In this document: positions 1-8,324 of the stretch, one piece after another | Numbering within the stretch: the first letter of the stretch is position 1 | How the letters are laid out: each line of letters starts with the position of its first letter | Origin: a virus | Direction: 5' to 3' (one strand) | Virus record (IMG/VR): IMGVR_UViG_3300037234_000222 | Span: 1-52,588 of that record | DNA: 52,588 bases | The notes under the pieces: generated by a model | The model's database searches: none | Seen by the model: the letters and a program-made list of their open reading frames with translations, nothing else | What the model was told of the DNA's origin: nothing | Program-made: the position numbers and the translations under genes

Positions 1-1095
1 TTCAAAGTTATCTTCTTTGTACTCATGAGTAGGTGACTTTCTGGAAGCTTTTTGTGCTACATACTGATCAAAACCAGCATCCAGATAAGAAGAATCAGAA
101 TCAAATCTTGCTTGGTCGTATCCTTCAGCACCTTTAAGAACTGCCTTCTTGATAACTTCAAGAGGTTCGTTTTTGATCTCTTCGAACTCTTTTGAATCCA
201 TCCGACTCTTTGCGCCTTCCCAAACCTTTAAGGTTTCTTTGGCAATAACTAGAGCCTTTTCATCAATAGTTTTTGAATCGTTTCTTTCTTCAAGTTCTTT
301 TTTAGCGGTGGACAATTCGCCCGACATGCTATCAAACTTGGCATCTCTTGAAGATAAAAGATTCTTAGCCGTATGGCCAATATCTTCCATCCTGTTTCTT
401 AGCAGTTGAACTGCCGCCTCTGCACCTTCGGGAATCTCAGTATGAAAAGAATCAAACTTCTTTTCCCCAATGGTAAAGGCTGGAATTTCAATTTTCATTC
501 TCGATTCCCCTTGCTGTTGTTTATTGCCTTGCGGCTGTGATTGCTCGTTTTCATCTACTTGCCAAGCCCCGTTGTCTAGGCGGATAGAGCAACCTTCCCC
601 CCTTCCTTTAATGGTGCTTGTGAGATGGTTGTAAACTATGTTTCTTTGGATTCTGTCGTACTTGCCGAACTCTGGATCAATGCCTGATTTGTCTTCGATG
701 TCGCATTCATAGCCAGCCGATACGTCAAGTGCATCTTGTTTTGTGATCTTGGAAACGCCAGCTTCATCATGTACCGCCACGGATACTTCGAGAAATAGAC
801 CGTCTTCCCTAACGCTTTCACCTGTCGAGCCAACTGAATGTGCTTTTACGGTCTTTGAGGTGAGAAGCCCGCCTTTGTGTTCTAGGCTGAATGGCTTCAT
901 AGTTAAAGTATTCATTGAGTCTTGCTTGAATACTTCTTCTCTTGGCCTCAATTCTCTAGTCACCTTGCCAGACTTATCTCGATAGATAAAGACTCCGGCT
1001 CTGGTCGCACGAACACGATCAAGACGAAGAAACCCGTTCTTGTCTGGCGTGAGCTTGCCTAATTTATGAGTATGTTTGTCTAGTCTTAAAACCAT
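1..1095 (-). CDS. DUF2213-type prohead protease/scaffold protein (C-terminus cut by window edge)
   Basis: 365 codons are open from the ATG at 1095 to the window edge with no stop. The N-terminal ~200 residues resemble the DUF2213 family, which sits just before the cement and capsid genes in many tailed phages and is thought to act as prohead protease and scaffold. The segment HSVGSTGES and the later DVSAGYECDIE fit its core. Residues ~200-365 are charged and helical, suitable for a scaffold. An internal ATG (MKIEIPAF) could give a scaffold-only product, as in protease/scaffold nested genes; that is inference. There is no Shine-Dalgarno before the ATG; a sigma70 promoter lies directly upstream instead. 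Confidence 0.75.
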   Translation of the reverse strand, partial: MVLRLDKHTHKLGKLTPDKNGFLRLDRVRATRAGVFIYRDKSGKVTRELRPREEVFKQDSMNTLTMKPFSLEHKGGLLTSKTVKAHSVGSTGESVREDGLFLEVSVAVHDEAGVSKITKQDALDVSAGYECDIEDKSGIDPEFGKYDRIQRNIVYNHLTSTIKGRGEGCSIRLDNGAWQVDENEQSQPQGNKQQQGESRMKIEIPAFTIGEKKFDSFHTEIPEGAEAAVQLLRNRMEDIGHTAKNLLSSRDAKFDSMSGELSTAKKELEERNDSKTIDEKALVIAKETLKVWEGAKSRMDSKEFEEIKNEPLEVIKKAVLKGAEGYDQARFDSDSSYLDAGFDQYVAQKASRKSPTHEYKEDNFE

Positions 1096-1100
1096 AGCGA

Positions 1101-1130
1101 ATTATAAACAATCTTTTAAGTATTCGTCAA
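1101..1130 (-). promoter_or_regulatory. Sigma70 promoter giving a probably leaderless DUF2213 transcript
   Basis: On the minus strand, TTGACG (1125-1130), an 18-base spacer and a perfect TATAAT (1101-1106). Only five bases (TCGCT) separate the -10 box from the ATG at 1095, so the predicted start of transcription is at or next to the A of the ATG. It probably starts the protease-cement-capsid operon independently of the membrane cassette upstream. Confidence 0.7.
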
Positions 1131-1442
1131 GCGTTCTTTTGCTGTTTTATATATCTCTTGCAACTCTTCATTACCTGAAATATACCATTCAAGAAGTCTA
1201 ACGTGAACCTCGAACCAATAACCTAATGAAACTAAAGAAATAAATAAGGCTAAATAAACCATTCTAATGATAAATCTAGCCTTTAATGATTGAACCCCAT
1301 CTCTTTCAGCATCTGTATTTTCTGCATATGCCATTGTCAATTTATAGGCATACACCAAAGAACCGAAGCATAAAAGCAGGGGCCAGTAAATTCTAATCAG
1401 AGTCGAAAGTCCGAATACGGCTACTAGATCGAATGGATTCAT
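1116..1442 (-). CDS. Small membrane protein, two transmembrane segments
   Basis: 108 residues with hydrophobic segments at roughly 5-33 and 60-78, then a charged C-terminal tail. The start overlaps the stop of the upstream gene (TAATG), so translation is probably coupled. It is the last gene of a cassette of membrane and exported proteins that interrupts the head module. Family not recognised. Confidence 0.7.
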   Translation of the reverse strand: MNPFDLVAVFGLSTLIRIYWPLLLCFGSLVYAYKLTMAYAENTDAERDGVQSLKARFIIRMVYLALFISLVSLGYWFEVHVRLLEWYISGNEELQEIYKTAKERLTNT

Positions 1443-1996
1443 TAGTTATACCCATACTCAATCAGGGTTGATTCTGGAAGCTGCCTCATAAGGTCGAGTG
1501 CTTTCCTCATCTCATCAAGCTCGGCCTGAGTAAACCCAGTAGCAGATGGATCAATATATTCGGTATGCCCACTAAAAGCGAAGATCAAAGAACCAATTAC
1601 GCCCATGCAAAAGATGAATATTCCAAAGCTCTTATCCGCCGCAACGAATGGTTCAAAACCTGTACTTGGGAACCACATAGCCGTAAATTGCCAGAACGCT
1701 GCATACCCAATAAGCCCACCAACAAAAAGCTTTCCTAGATACTTCAAGGTAGGGTTGAATTTTGAGGAAGCAAACAGCATCATTGAAAAGAAGTTCAAGG
1801 CAAACAAGCCCCCTTCAAGACTGAATGGATCAATTGAATCGGACCCCATGTATCCAGTGGTCGCAAGTGAGATAGTCACCCCGATAAATAAAACATACAT
1901 TACAACATGAATTTGCTTTAGCTCGTTCAGTTTATCATAAAGCGACTGTAGCCACTCTTGAATTGTCTGGTCTGCCTTCTCTGTATTAAATGTCAT
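1442..1996 (-). CDS. Polytopic membrane protein, about four transmembrane segments
   Basis: 185 residues from the ATG at 1996 (preceded by GGGGGAC), chosen over an upstream ATG that lacks a ribosome site. The N-terminal ~35 residues are amphipathic (TIQEWLQSLYDKL), followed by hydrophobic segments near 33-52, 63-78, 86-104 and 123-140 and a soluble acidic tail. The start overlaps the preceding gene by 11 bases. Family not recognised; a role as the core membrane part of the cassette is inference. Confidence 0.72.
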   Translation of the reverse strand: MTFNTEKADQTIQEWLQSLYDKLNELKQIHVVMYVLFIGVTISLATTGYMGSDSIDPFSLEGGLFALNFFSMMLFASSKFNPTLKYLGKLFVGGLIGYAAFWQFTAMWFPSTGFEPFVAADKSFGIFIFCMGVIGSLIFAFSGHTEYIDPSATGFTQAELDEMRKALDLMRQLPESTLIEYGYN

Positions 1997-2279
1997 TTTG
2001 TCCCCCACTATAAAAAACTGCAATATTTTTAACCTCTTCGCTCTTAACCACCTTAACTAAAAACGGATAGTTTTTATTTTGATAAAGGCAATAATGATAC
2101 TGAGCATATTTTTTATGGCCGCCCTTATTAAAGCTTTCAAAGTCGATAGCCCTATTAGTTTTTGAAAATGAATACAATTCGCAATATGTTTCCTTGTCAG
2201 TTCTTACCGCACCATCAATATTAACTGCATAAATGCTTGATGGGATAATAAAAAACGCTGCCAATAAAATCAATCTCAT
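1986..2279 (-). CDS. Exported small protein of the membrane cassette
   Basis: 97 residues from the ATG at 2279, which has AGGAGG eleven bases upstream; a longer frame exists but has no ribosome site. The N-terminus (MRLILLAAFF, then SSIYA) is a typical Sec signal peptide with cleavage after residue ~19. The mature part contains two cysteines, which could form a disulfide in the periplasm. No family recognised. Confidence 0.7.
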   Translation of the reverse strand: MRLILLAAFFIIPSSIYAVNIDGAVRTDKETYCELYSFSKTNRAIDFESFNKGGHKKYAQYHYCLYQNKNYPFLVKVVKSEEVKNIAVFYSGGQNDI

Positions 2280-2923
2280 TCTGCACCTCCTAAGTCGATT
2301 ATACATCTAAACATCTTCTTTCCACTCCACCCATCATCACCACCGTCAAAGAATCCCTCTTGTGGTCTTTGGACAACGCTTGCTGATTTAACTTCCTTCT
2401 CTGTAGCTGGATAAGCATTTTGGGAATCACAAAGATCCATTGCATCTTCAGAGATAAGATTTGAGTACTCAATTTCTAACGGCTTCCCATCCCTAAACCA
2501 AACATCTTTCATCACAAAAATATCTTTCTTATCGACAACCGCATATTGATAAACATCCCGCATTGGCACACCAACTGTTTCTTGGAAGTCCTTTGCAGAT
2601 AATGTTTGATAGATTGGGTGCCGATTCAATACCGTACTCTTAAAGGCCACCTTTGTGATCTTCTCAGTAACAGGCTCTAACCCCCCACTTGCAAGGTGGG
2701 TCGATACCTCTTTAATATCCTTTACAGTCCATGAGTAAATACCAAGCGTACTGACTAAAACTAAGATGGTCCCATAGAAAAGGAATTTCCAAATATACCA
2801 CTGGAAGGTAAGGATCAACAAACTTCTCAGAGTTCCAATAAATCCGCTTTTAGTCGCCCAACTATCAGCCTCATGTGATTCACTTAAGCTTGGCTGACTG
2901 TTATATTCGTTTGGGTCAAACAT
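2276..2923 (-). CDS. Membrane-anchored protein of the patatin-like cassette
   Basis: 215 residues: a soluble polar N-terminus (~1-25), one long or two short hydrophobic stretches at ~29-67, then a ~145-residue domain with two cysteines (DLCDSQ and FRCIIDL) that is probably periplasmic. The gene overlaps the patatin-like gene upstream by 8 bases and the exported gene downstream by 4, so the products are likely made together. No family recognised. Confidence 0.7.
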   Translation of the reverse strand: MFDPNEYNSQPSLSESHEADSWATKSGFIGTLRSLLILTFQWYIWKFLFYGTILVLVSTLGIYSWTVKDIKEVSTHLASGGLEPVTEKITKVAFKSTVLNRHPIYQTLSAKDFQETVGVPMRDVYQYAVVDKKDIFVMKDVWFRDGKPLEIEYSNLISEDAMDLCDSQNAYPATEKEVKSASVVQRPQEGFFDGGDDGWSGKKMFRCIIDLGGAE

Positions 2924-4025
2924 TGACTACCTCCTTTCCGCTCATGATTGCCGCTTCAATGTATTTCTTTCTTGAATCGAAGCGTTTTACTGCATCAATT
3001 GGCTTGGCCTCATATGCAACTAGGTTATTGCTTGGCCTTCTACCGCTTCCCAATAAATGCTCTTTCATGATCACAGCTATATTTTGAAGTGATCTTGTTC
3101 TTTGGTTGTGGTTGTAAATCCTTTGGGGGCAAGTAATATTTGTAACCAGCCCCGTATTATTGATCAAGAAACTAACAGATGACCTTGTAAAATCCCCGGC
3201 CATAATACTATATCCCTTTGCAATTGGTTTTGTATCAAAATCAATTGGGTCAAGTACGGTACACATCAAAGCTTGATATACTGGCATTACTGGAAGTTCT
3301 TTCTTTGTGATCAGCAATGTTCGCCCTGAAATATCCATTGCTGGAATGAAAAGCTCTTTGGACAATTGACCCATTAGCATATCCCGCCCGTTTACCTTGA
3401 ACGCTTTTCTTAATGCCCTTTCAACCTTCTTTGGGTTTCTCTGACCTGTTCTAAGGTACTTTAAACCGCCTCTAGTAGCCTTTCTTAGCTCTTTACCCCA
3501 CCATAAGGATAGATCATAAGTAGACCGCCCGGCTGCATACCAAGCGGCGATAATGGCCCCAAAGCCAACACCTGAAAACAAGTCGTAAGTTCCAGCCAAG
3601 TTTGCTTGTTCTTTCGCTTCCAAGTCTCTGGCAATCTCGATGAACCCAAAACCCCTTGTGTAAAAGCACTGGTCAAAGCAGATAGCCCTCTTGTAATTAT
3701 GCCGAATGAAAAGCTTTTTCCGGCCTTCAATGATGGACTCTCTGAAATCTTGGCTGCTCTTTTGCTCAATCATATAATTGGCAATTGGATGCCCATCCTC
3801 ATGAATCACAAGCTTTAGAGTATCATTTGGCTGAAATGAATTAAGATCAAGTTTTAAGGCTTGCTCAGTCATTTGATCAACGATGATCTCTTTTTTTGTC
3901 GGGTTGCTGTTTAGTAGCTGGACCTCTACCCTTGGCGCACGTTCGCCTGACAGATTGATTTCAACCAGCTTCTTTTTGCCGTTTGGCACTTTGATCGTGA
4001 ATGGTCTTCCTACTACCTGTTCCAT
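2916..4025 (-). CDS. Patatin-fold protein lacking the catalytic dyad (pseudo-phospholipase)
   Basis: 369 residues. Residues ~1-105 form a beta-rich N-terminal domain; ~112 onward match the patatin fold. Known patatins have an oxyanion loop DGGGxRG, a nucleophile elbow GxSxG and a DG[GA] aspartate. Here the equivalents are FDQCFYTRG (117-125), SGVGFGAIIAA (151-161, serine replaced by glycine) and SIMAGDF (273-279, no aspartate at the dyad position). The surrounding residues (TYDLF before the elbow, AAG after it, VYQALMCT before the last motif) still align, so the fold appears kept while catalysis is lost. It could be a structural, lipid-binding or regulatory protein. Neighbours are exported and membrane proteins. 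The fold call is fairly secure; the role is unknown. Confidence 0.72.
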   Translation of the reverse strand: MEQVVGRPFTIKVPNGKKKLVEINLSGERAPRVEVQLLNSNPTKKEIIVDQMTEQALKLDLNSFQPNDTLKLVIHEDGHPIANYMIEQKSSQDFRESIIEGRKKLFIRHNYKRAICFDQCFYTRGFGFIEIARDLEAKEQANLAGTYDLFSGVGFGAIIAAWYAAGRSTYDLSLWWGKELRKATRGGLKYLRTGQRNPKKVERALRKAFKVNGRDMLMGQLSKELFIPAMDISGRTLLITKKELPVMPVYQALMCTVLDPIDFDTKPIAKGYSIMAGDFTRSSVSFLINNTGLVTNITCPQRIYNHNQRTRSLQNIAVIMKEHLLGSGRRPSNNLVAYEAKPIDAVKRFDSRKKYIEAAIMSGKEVVNV

Positions 4026-4026
4026 A

Positions 4027-4302
4027 TCAGTCTTCTATTCTAACGGTTATGTTTTGCCCCGGCATTGATCGAATCAAGGCGATGGTTAACTCTTGAGCGT
4101 CCTTCTCAGATGCCCCTTGTGCTATTAATTCTTTCTTGTACGACATAATAAACCCAGCTAGAGCCTTTGGAATCTTTTCATTCTCTAAAGTGCTAATGAT
4201 CATCTCTGTCATTATCTTGCTCTCTATCTCATCCATAAATGGAAGTGAGAAGGCGTTTGTTGTGATTAGGATGAACCCGATTATTAAGCTAAATTTTTTC
4301 AT
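4027..4302 (-). CDS. Small exported protein preceding the patatin-like gene
   Basis: 91 residues with a clear signal peptide (MKKFSLIIGFILI, then TNAFS) and a helical mature part. The ATG follows directly on the stop of the preceding gene (TAAATG) and the next gene starts one base after its stop. It looks like the first gene of the membrane cassette. No family recognised. Confidence 0.68.
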   Translation of the reverse strand: MKKFSLIIGFILITTNAFSLPFMDEIESKIMTEMIISTLENEKIPKALAGFIMSYKKELIAQGASEKDAQELTIALIRSMPGQNITVRIED

Positions 4303-4557
4303 TTAACCCTTGTTGTTCATATTTTGAAGCATCATATACTTGACGAACTCCATTTCACCAATAAGCGCATTTGACACTTTCCCATAAAAAGTTTGACCTG
4401 TTAGACCGTTCTCTTCACGAATAATGCTCAAGCCAGAAACACGCCCGCTCTTTACCTTTTCGATTTCACCTTCAAGGCATTTAATCATTCCTTCCTTAAG
4501 ATGTTCCCATTTCTCTTTTTTCTCTTTCTTAGGTAAAACGTGAATTTTATCACTCAT
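4303..4557 (-). CDS. Small hypothetical protein of the head module
   Basis: 84 residues, lysine- and glutamate-rich at the N-terminus (KKEKKEKWEHLKEG), soluble and without motifs I recognise. It sits tightly between the head morphogenesis gene and the exported protein, with start and stop codons almost touching on both sides, so it is probably translated as part of the head operon. Confidence 0.6.
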   Translation of the reverse strand: MSDKIHVLPKKEKKEKWEHLKEGMIKCLEGEIEKVKSGRVSGLSIIREENGLTGQTFYGKVSNALIGEMEFVKYMMLQNMNNKG

Positions 4558-5385
4558 TTAATCCTCATATACGTTTTCAGCATAACACCGACATTGAATA
4601 TCTTCCCCCGGATGATTTCTCTCACCCGCTCGTTTTCCTGTGGTAACTGTTACAGGCGGTTTATTCCAATCCTGCTCAGTTCCGTTTAATTCTTCGTGCC
4701 TATCTCGCTCCCTTCCATCAATGTTGGTGTGCCAGATATATTTTGTAACCCCGTTTCCTGTGGCCAATTGTCTTTCAAGCTGGCCGTTAATGCTGGATAC
4801 CTGATCCCTTGCGATTAGTTGCGCCCGTTGCTTTGATACTCCGAACTCTGCCTTGATCTTTGTGGCAATCGTGCTGTTTAAATCACCCCCTTGGAATCCA
4901 TCAGATACGATCCGATAAACATCATCGAAGTATCCTTGGCCTAGACTTGTGATCATTTCCACGTTTGATGCCGTTGCTGTATCAATGTAATCACTCAAGC
5001 CCGGTACATTCTTAATTGGGTCTACACCCTGAATCTTTTTGTGGCTCCGTTTGAACTTTGACCATTGAGCCGCTTGCACACCTCGAATCATTAGATTGAC
5101 AATATTCCTCTCAACAAACCCAGAATATCGGATCATGTTTGGCTGTTCACCTGCTTTTAACCTTTGACCGAAGAAAGTACCCATTGCAAAAGCAAAAGCG
5201 TCTTGTAAGCGGTCTAAAAGTGATTTCGTTGCATCAAGCCTTGTGTTACCTCTTATCTCCTCTAGGTTCGCAATTATAAGCTCATCAATGATCTTTTTAA
5301 GCCTTCGCATCTCTTTTGTTATGTTGCTTGCATAACTTTGGGTCTTCGTTTTGATGTATCTTGGCTCTGAGCTTTTCTTGGTCAT
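4558..5385 (-). CDS. Phage head morphogenesis protein (Mu gpF-like)
   Basis: 275 residues. The C-terminal ~110 residues carry the Mu F-like head morphogenesis domain: RAQLIARDQVSSINGQL, then YIWHTNIDGRERDRHEELNG and a closing HPGEDIQCRCYAE. This family is a minor capsid protein found next to the portal, needed for head assembly and possibly DNA ejection. Here it is separated from portal by three virion-protein genes. It overlaps the upstream Tad2-like gene by 4 bases. Confidence 0.9.
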   Translation of the reverse strand: MTKKSSEPRYIKTKTQSYASNITKEMRRLKKIIDELIIANLEEIRGNTRLDATKSLLDRLQDAFAFAMGTFFGQRLKAGEQPNMIRYSGFVERNIVNLMIRGVQAAQWSKFKRSHKKIQGVDPIKNVPGLSDYIDTATASNVEMITSLGQGYFDDVYRIVSDGFQGGDLNSTIATKIKAEFGVSKQRAQLIARDQVSSINGQLERQLATGNGVTKYIWHTNIDGRERDRHEELNGTEQDWNKPPVTVTTGKRAGERNHPGEDIQCRCYAENVYED

Positions 5386-5594
5386 TCAGATACAACCCAA
5401 TCTTCAGAAAAAAGTTCGATCATTGTTTCTTTCCATGGGACTAGGCCAAATCGTGACTCAACATATAAATATGGGGCTGTCATTTTGCTGTGTGCATCTG
5501 GAAATTGTGCCTTGATAACTACATCTTCAGACCATTGAGGCAACCTCATACATTTTCCATTTTTTACTTCTTCAAGTGCTTGCCCAAAATTCAT
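5382..5594 (-). CDS. Tad2-like (DUF2829) anti-Thoeris protein
   Basis: 70 residues matching the DUF2829/Tad2 pattern: start MNFGQALEEVKNGK, the basic-aromatic MRLPQW, and the end LVPWKETMIELFSEDWVV. Tad2 proteins of other phages bind and sequester the cyclic ADP-ribose signal of Thoeris defence in the cytoplasm. The length is near the low end of the family. It is wedged inside the head operon between a structural gene and the Mu F-like gene. Family assignment is from pattern memory; activity is inference. Confidence 0.75.
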   Translation of the reverse strand: MNFGQALEEVKNGKCMRLPQWSEDVVIKAQFPDAHSKMTAPYLYVESRFGLVPWKETMIELFSEDWVVSE

Positions 5595-5602
5595 CCTTCC
5601 TC

Positions 5603-6481
5603 CTATCGAATATCTAAATCATTCAAACTTGCGGCTGCTTGGGGTGGTACTGAGATAATACCATTTGCAAGTCCAACCACTCGACTGTTCAATTTGACCA
5701 CTGCGTTGTAAGGTAAATCCCAATAGAACATTCCTGTTGTTGCATTAAATGTTGCGAGAACTTCTTGCCCTTCATAAAAGATATTATCAATATTGAAAGG
5801 CAAATTCTTGATTGTCGCTTTCCCATCAAAGCTTGGAACCGCCCCGGTTGAATCCTGAACAAATGCGAAGCCAGATACACGGCAAACATTAGCTGTAGCT
5901 GGAACCGGGATAGTTAAGACCTCCCCATTATAAGTATCTGAGGTTGCGCCTGATACCACCAGTGTTTCTGTTGGGTCAAAATTAACCTGATTCTTGGTAA
6001 GCACTACGGTATAAGAGGCATCATCCAAATTCAAGATCACTTGTCCACTTGCATCTGTAACGGCTGTTCTTAGAAGGACGGTCTGCATTAAGTTCCATAC
6101 CGCCATCCCAACATCTGGGATAGGGGTTGTGTCTGTTTCTTCAACTGTGATGGTAACTACACTAGCCCCGGCTGCACCGCCAATTAGGTTGATAATCGTG
6201 TCTGGGTAGCCCCCGAATAAGACAGCCTCCCTTTGTGTAATAACACCATTGGTCATGATGTATAGATATTCTGAAAAGGCAGTCGGTGCGGTTGTAAGAT
6301 TTGACCACGCCCACCTAAAAACACCAGTTGTCCCGATCTCTAAACATGCGCCCGTTGTTAGTGATTCAAGAGTTCCACCGAATACTTTATAAACCGTAAC
6401 CGTTACCGTGTCACCTGTTCCAAAGTTGCCGACTGCATAGGCATTTGAAGCCTCATCTGCAGTATATCTGAAAGCTGTCAT
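5603..6481 (-). CDS. Beta-rich virion or fibre-like protein
   Basis: 292 residues, rich in Thr, Val and Gly with no membrane segment. Residues ~105-200 look like an Ig-like or carboxypeptidase-regulatory-like fold (TPIPDVGMAVWN, then VTDASGQVILNLDDASYTVV). Such domains decorate phage capsids and fibres. It overlaps the preceding gene by 4 bases. Decoration or fibre protein is inference; the exact role is unknown. Confidence 0.68.
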   Translation of the reverse strand: MTAFRYTADEASNAYAVGNFGTGDTVTVTVYKVFGGTLESLTTGACLEIGTTGVFRWAWSNLTTAPTAFSEYLYIMTNGVITQREAVLFGGYPDTIINLIGGAAGASVVTITVEETDTTPIPDVGMAVWNLMQTVLLRTAVTDASGQVILNLDDASYTVVLTKNQVNFDPTETLVVSGATSDTYNGEVLTIPVPATANVCRVSGFAFVQDSTGAVPSFDGKATIKNLPFNIDNIFYEGQEVLATFNATTGMFYWDLPYNAVVKLNSRVVGLANGIISVPPQAAASLNDLDIR

Positions 6482-7041
6482 TTTAAGAATTCCTCTTGTG
6501 AGCCTAAGCTATCTTGTTGAAAATGGAAATCGATCTCATAAAGAAACGCACCAGAGCCATAATCATCAGCCCCATCAGCTACGTCTCGGAATACACGGCA
6601 TAGAAATAGCTGTGATAGTTCCCATCCCGTTGTATCTATCATTGCGAGATCAAAATATTGATTCTGCTTTGCTGTTCCGCTTGCGGTTGCCGCATTTGTA
6701 ACTATTGTAGTGGTCGATAAGTCCCCATCAATAGCAGCCGCTACATATTCAAGCCCCCATACAACACCGCCCGCACCCGCATCTGAAGCACCCCAATGAA
6801 CATGGCAATCTAAATCAGTACCGATCAGCCAACTATGAGGCATCTGAGCTACAAAGTATAATTCCTGTTCTTGATTCTGGCTAAACGAATAAGTGAATAC
6901 CCCTTGAGATCCAGCCCCATTATCCCCTACCTTTGTAAATGTTGGGTCTTTAGTTCCACCCACCTTTGTCGAAGTGATTGGGAACCTGAGATCGGTCCAG
7001 TTTGTCCCACGACTTACTGGTATTTTTAAAGGATCACCCAT
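6478..7041 (-). CDS. Virion protein, jelly-roll-like
   Basis: 187 residues. The opening WTDLRFPITSTKVGG and the later LYFVAQMPHSWLIGTDLDCHVHW resemble uncharacterised phage virion proteins with a beta-sandwich fold that often accompany the DAFGRxR-type protein encoded just upstream. Its start overlaps the upstream stop (TAATG). Receptor or head-decoration role is inference. Confidence 0.68.
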   Translation of the reverse strand: MGDPLKIPVSRGTNWTDLRFPITSTKVGGTKDPTFTKVGDNGAGSQGVFTYSFSQNQEQELYFVAQMPHSWLIGTDLDCHVHWGASDAGAGGVVWGLEYVAAAIDGDLSTTTIVTNAATASGTAKQNQYFDLAMIDTTGWELSQLFLCRVFRDVADGADDYGSGAFLYEIDFHFQQDSLGSQEEFLK

Positions 7042-8324
7042 TATTCAAACTCCGTAAAATCAATGGTTGATTGAACATCAGAAGTAGTGCTTTCTGCATT
7101 GGCATAAACTACAAACAGCTCTGAGTTGGTTGAATCAAGATTTTGAGAAATAAAACTATGCTTGCTTGTCTCAGAAGTTGAAGAGTCTGTGGAATCGCCT
7201 TTCGCCCCTGCTACAATGAAATCGCTTGTAAACCTGTGGATGTCACCACCTACGATTACAATTGGGCCTGTCTGTCCAGCGTTCTCAACTGCTTGCTCAA
7301 TTCCACTCTCCGCCGTGTCAATGTCTTCCCAATTCGCATCAATAGAAGTTATCCCCCTTACCTGAGCAACTTGGAATAGAACATCTTTCCCGACTGCCTT
7401 AAAGGTGGCATGGTTGAAATGCGCCGTCCTTCTATTCTCTTTGGATTTAAATGTATTCTTAAGCCTCATTACCAAGATAGGGGTAATCGCATGCTTTTCT
7501 GTTACTGGCGATGTAACTGGTACTGTTCTTGCCAATAGCCCGTTTGTTGCCGTAAATTCAAATCCTAATGGTGTTCCTTCACCTTCGGTATAAACAGCCG
7601 AACAGATTTGCTTGATTGAGTCGCCTGTAGTGCTTCCAAAGTCTCTTATTTCATAGCTTACAGGTAGCGTAGGAGTTCGCATATAAACAATATCAAGCTC
7701 ATTTGAGTGGCTCTCTTCATGGCAAATAATACTTATCCCGCCAATATTTAAATAAAACCTAACCCTTCCAGCCCCTAACCATTGAATATCAAAAGAAAGG
7801 ATTTGTGACTTCGTAATATCTAAGGTAAGTTTACTAGGCCCTGTTCCATCCAGCTTATCTTTATTCCATGCGGATTGGAGAATCTCGTTTTCAACTGCCG
7901 ATCCAGATGCATCCGATCTAATGACGAACTTTAAATCAGCTCCGTCATCTTCAAAATAAACACCGTTTAGATGATCAAAATACCCGGCTCGCTTGGTTAC
8001 ATTTGCCGTACTCGCACCAAATATTGTAGTAAGATCGATTAAATGACTTTGCCCTGAAACGTATGTGAAATACCTTGATGATCTTCTAATGGCATAAGAA
8101 CCATTAGTTCCATTAGTTGACATCTGAACAGATGATTCATCCGAAAGATAAGTGATCGCTCCACCCACCGCAAAGTCCTCATTCCAGAAATCAGACCCAC
8201 TATCAAATAAATGCTTACTTTCAAAAAGCATCTTTGGTTTTGATTGTCGGAATCTTCCGAACGCATCTACCGCCGGACTATCGGCTGGTATAGTTTGAAT
8301 TACAGTTGGGTCAAGGCTGCTCAT
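7041..8324 (-). CDS. Virion structural protein of the DAFGRxR type
   Basis: 427 residues. Residues ~20-36 (DAFGRFRQSKPKMLFES) match the N-terminal signature of a widespread group of phage structural proteins, often annotated only as virion protein. The rest is beta-rich and without membrane segments. It starts two codons after the 20-residue KPKP peptide ends (TAGATG). Together with the next two genes it makes a fibre-like block in the head module, an unusual place for receptor-binding genes. Confidence 0.75.
   Translation of the reverse strand: MSSLDPTVIQTIPADSPAVDAFGRFRQSKPKMLFESKHLFDSGSDFWNEDFAVGGAITYLSDESSVQMSTNGTNGSYAIRRSSRYFTYVSGQSHLIDLTTIFGASTANVTKRAGYFDHLNGVYFEDDGADLKFVIRSDASGSAVENEILQSAWNKDKLDGTGPSKLTLDITKSQILSFDIQWLGAGRVRFYLNIGGISIICHEESHSNELDIVYMRTPTLPVSYEIRDFGSTTGDSIKQICSAVYTEGEGTPLGFEFTATNGLLARTVPVTSPVTEKHAITPILVMRLKNTFKSKENRRTAHFNHATFKAVGKDVLFQVAQVRGITSIDANWEDIDTAESGIEQAVENAGQTGPIVIVGGDIHRFTSDFIVAGAKGDSTDSSTSETSKHSFISQNLDSTNSELFVVYANAESTTSDVQSTIDFTEFE

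Noticed and set aside
149-985. Plus-strand frames of 86 and 80 residues
   Set aside because: Antisense to the DUF2213 gene, whose uninterrupted 365-codon frame and family match are decisive.
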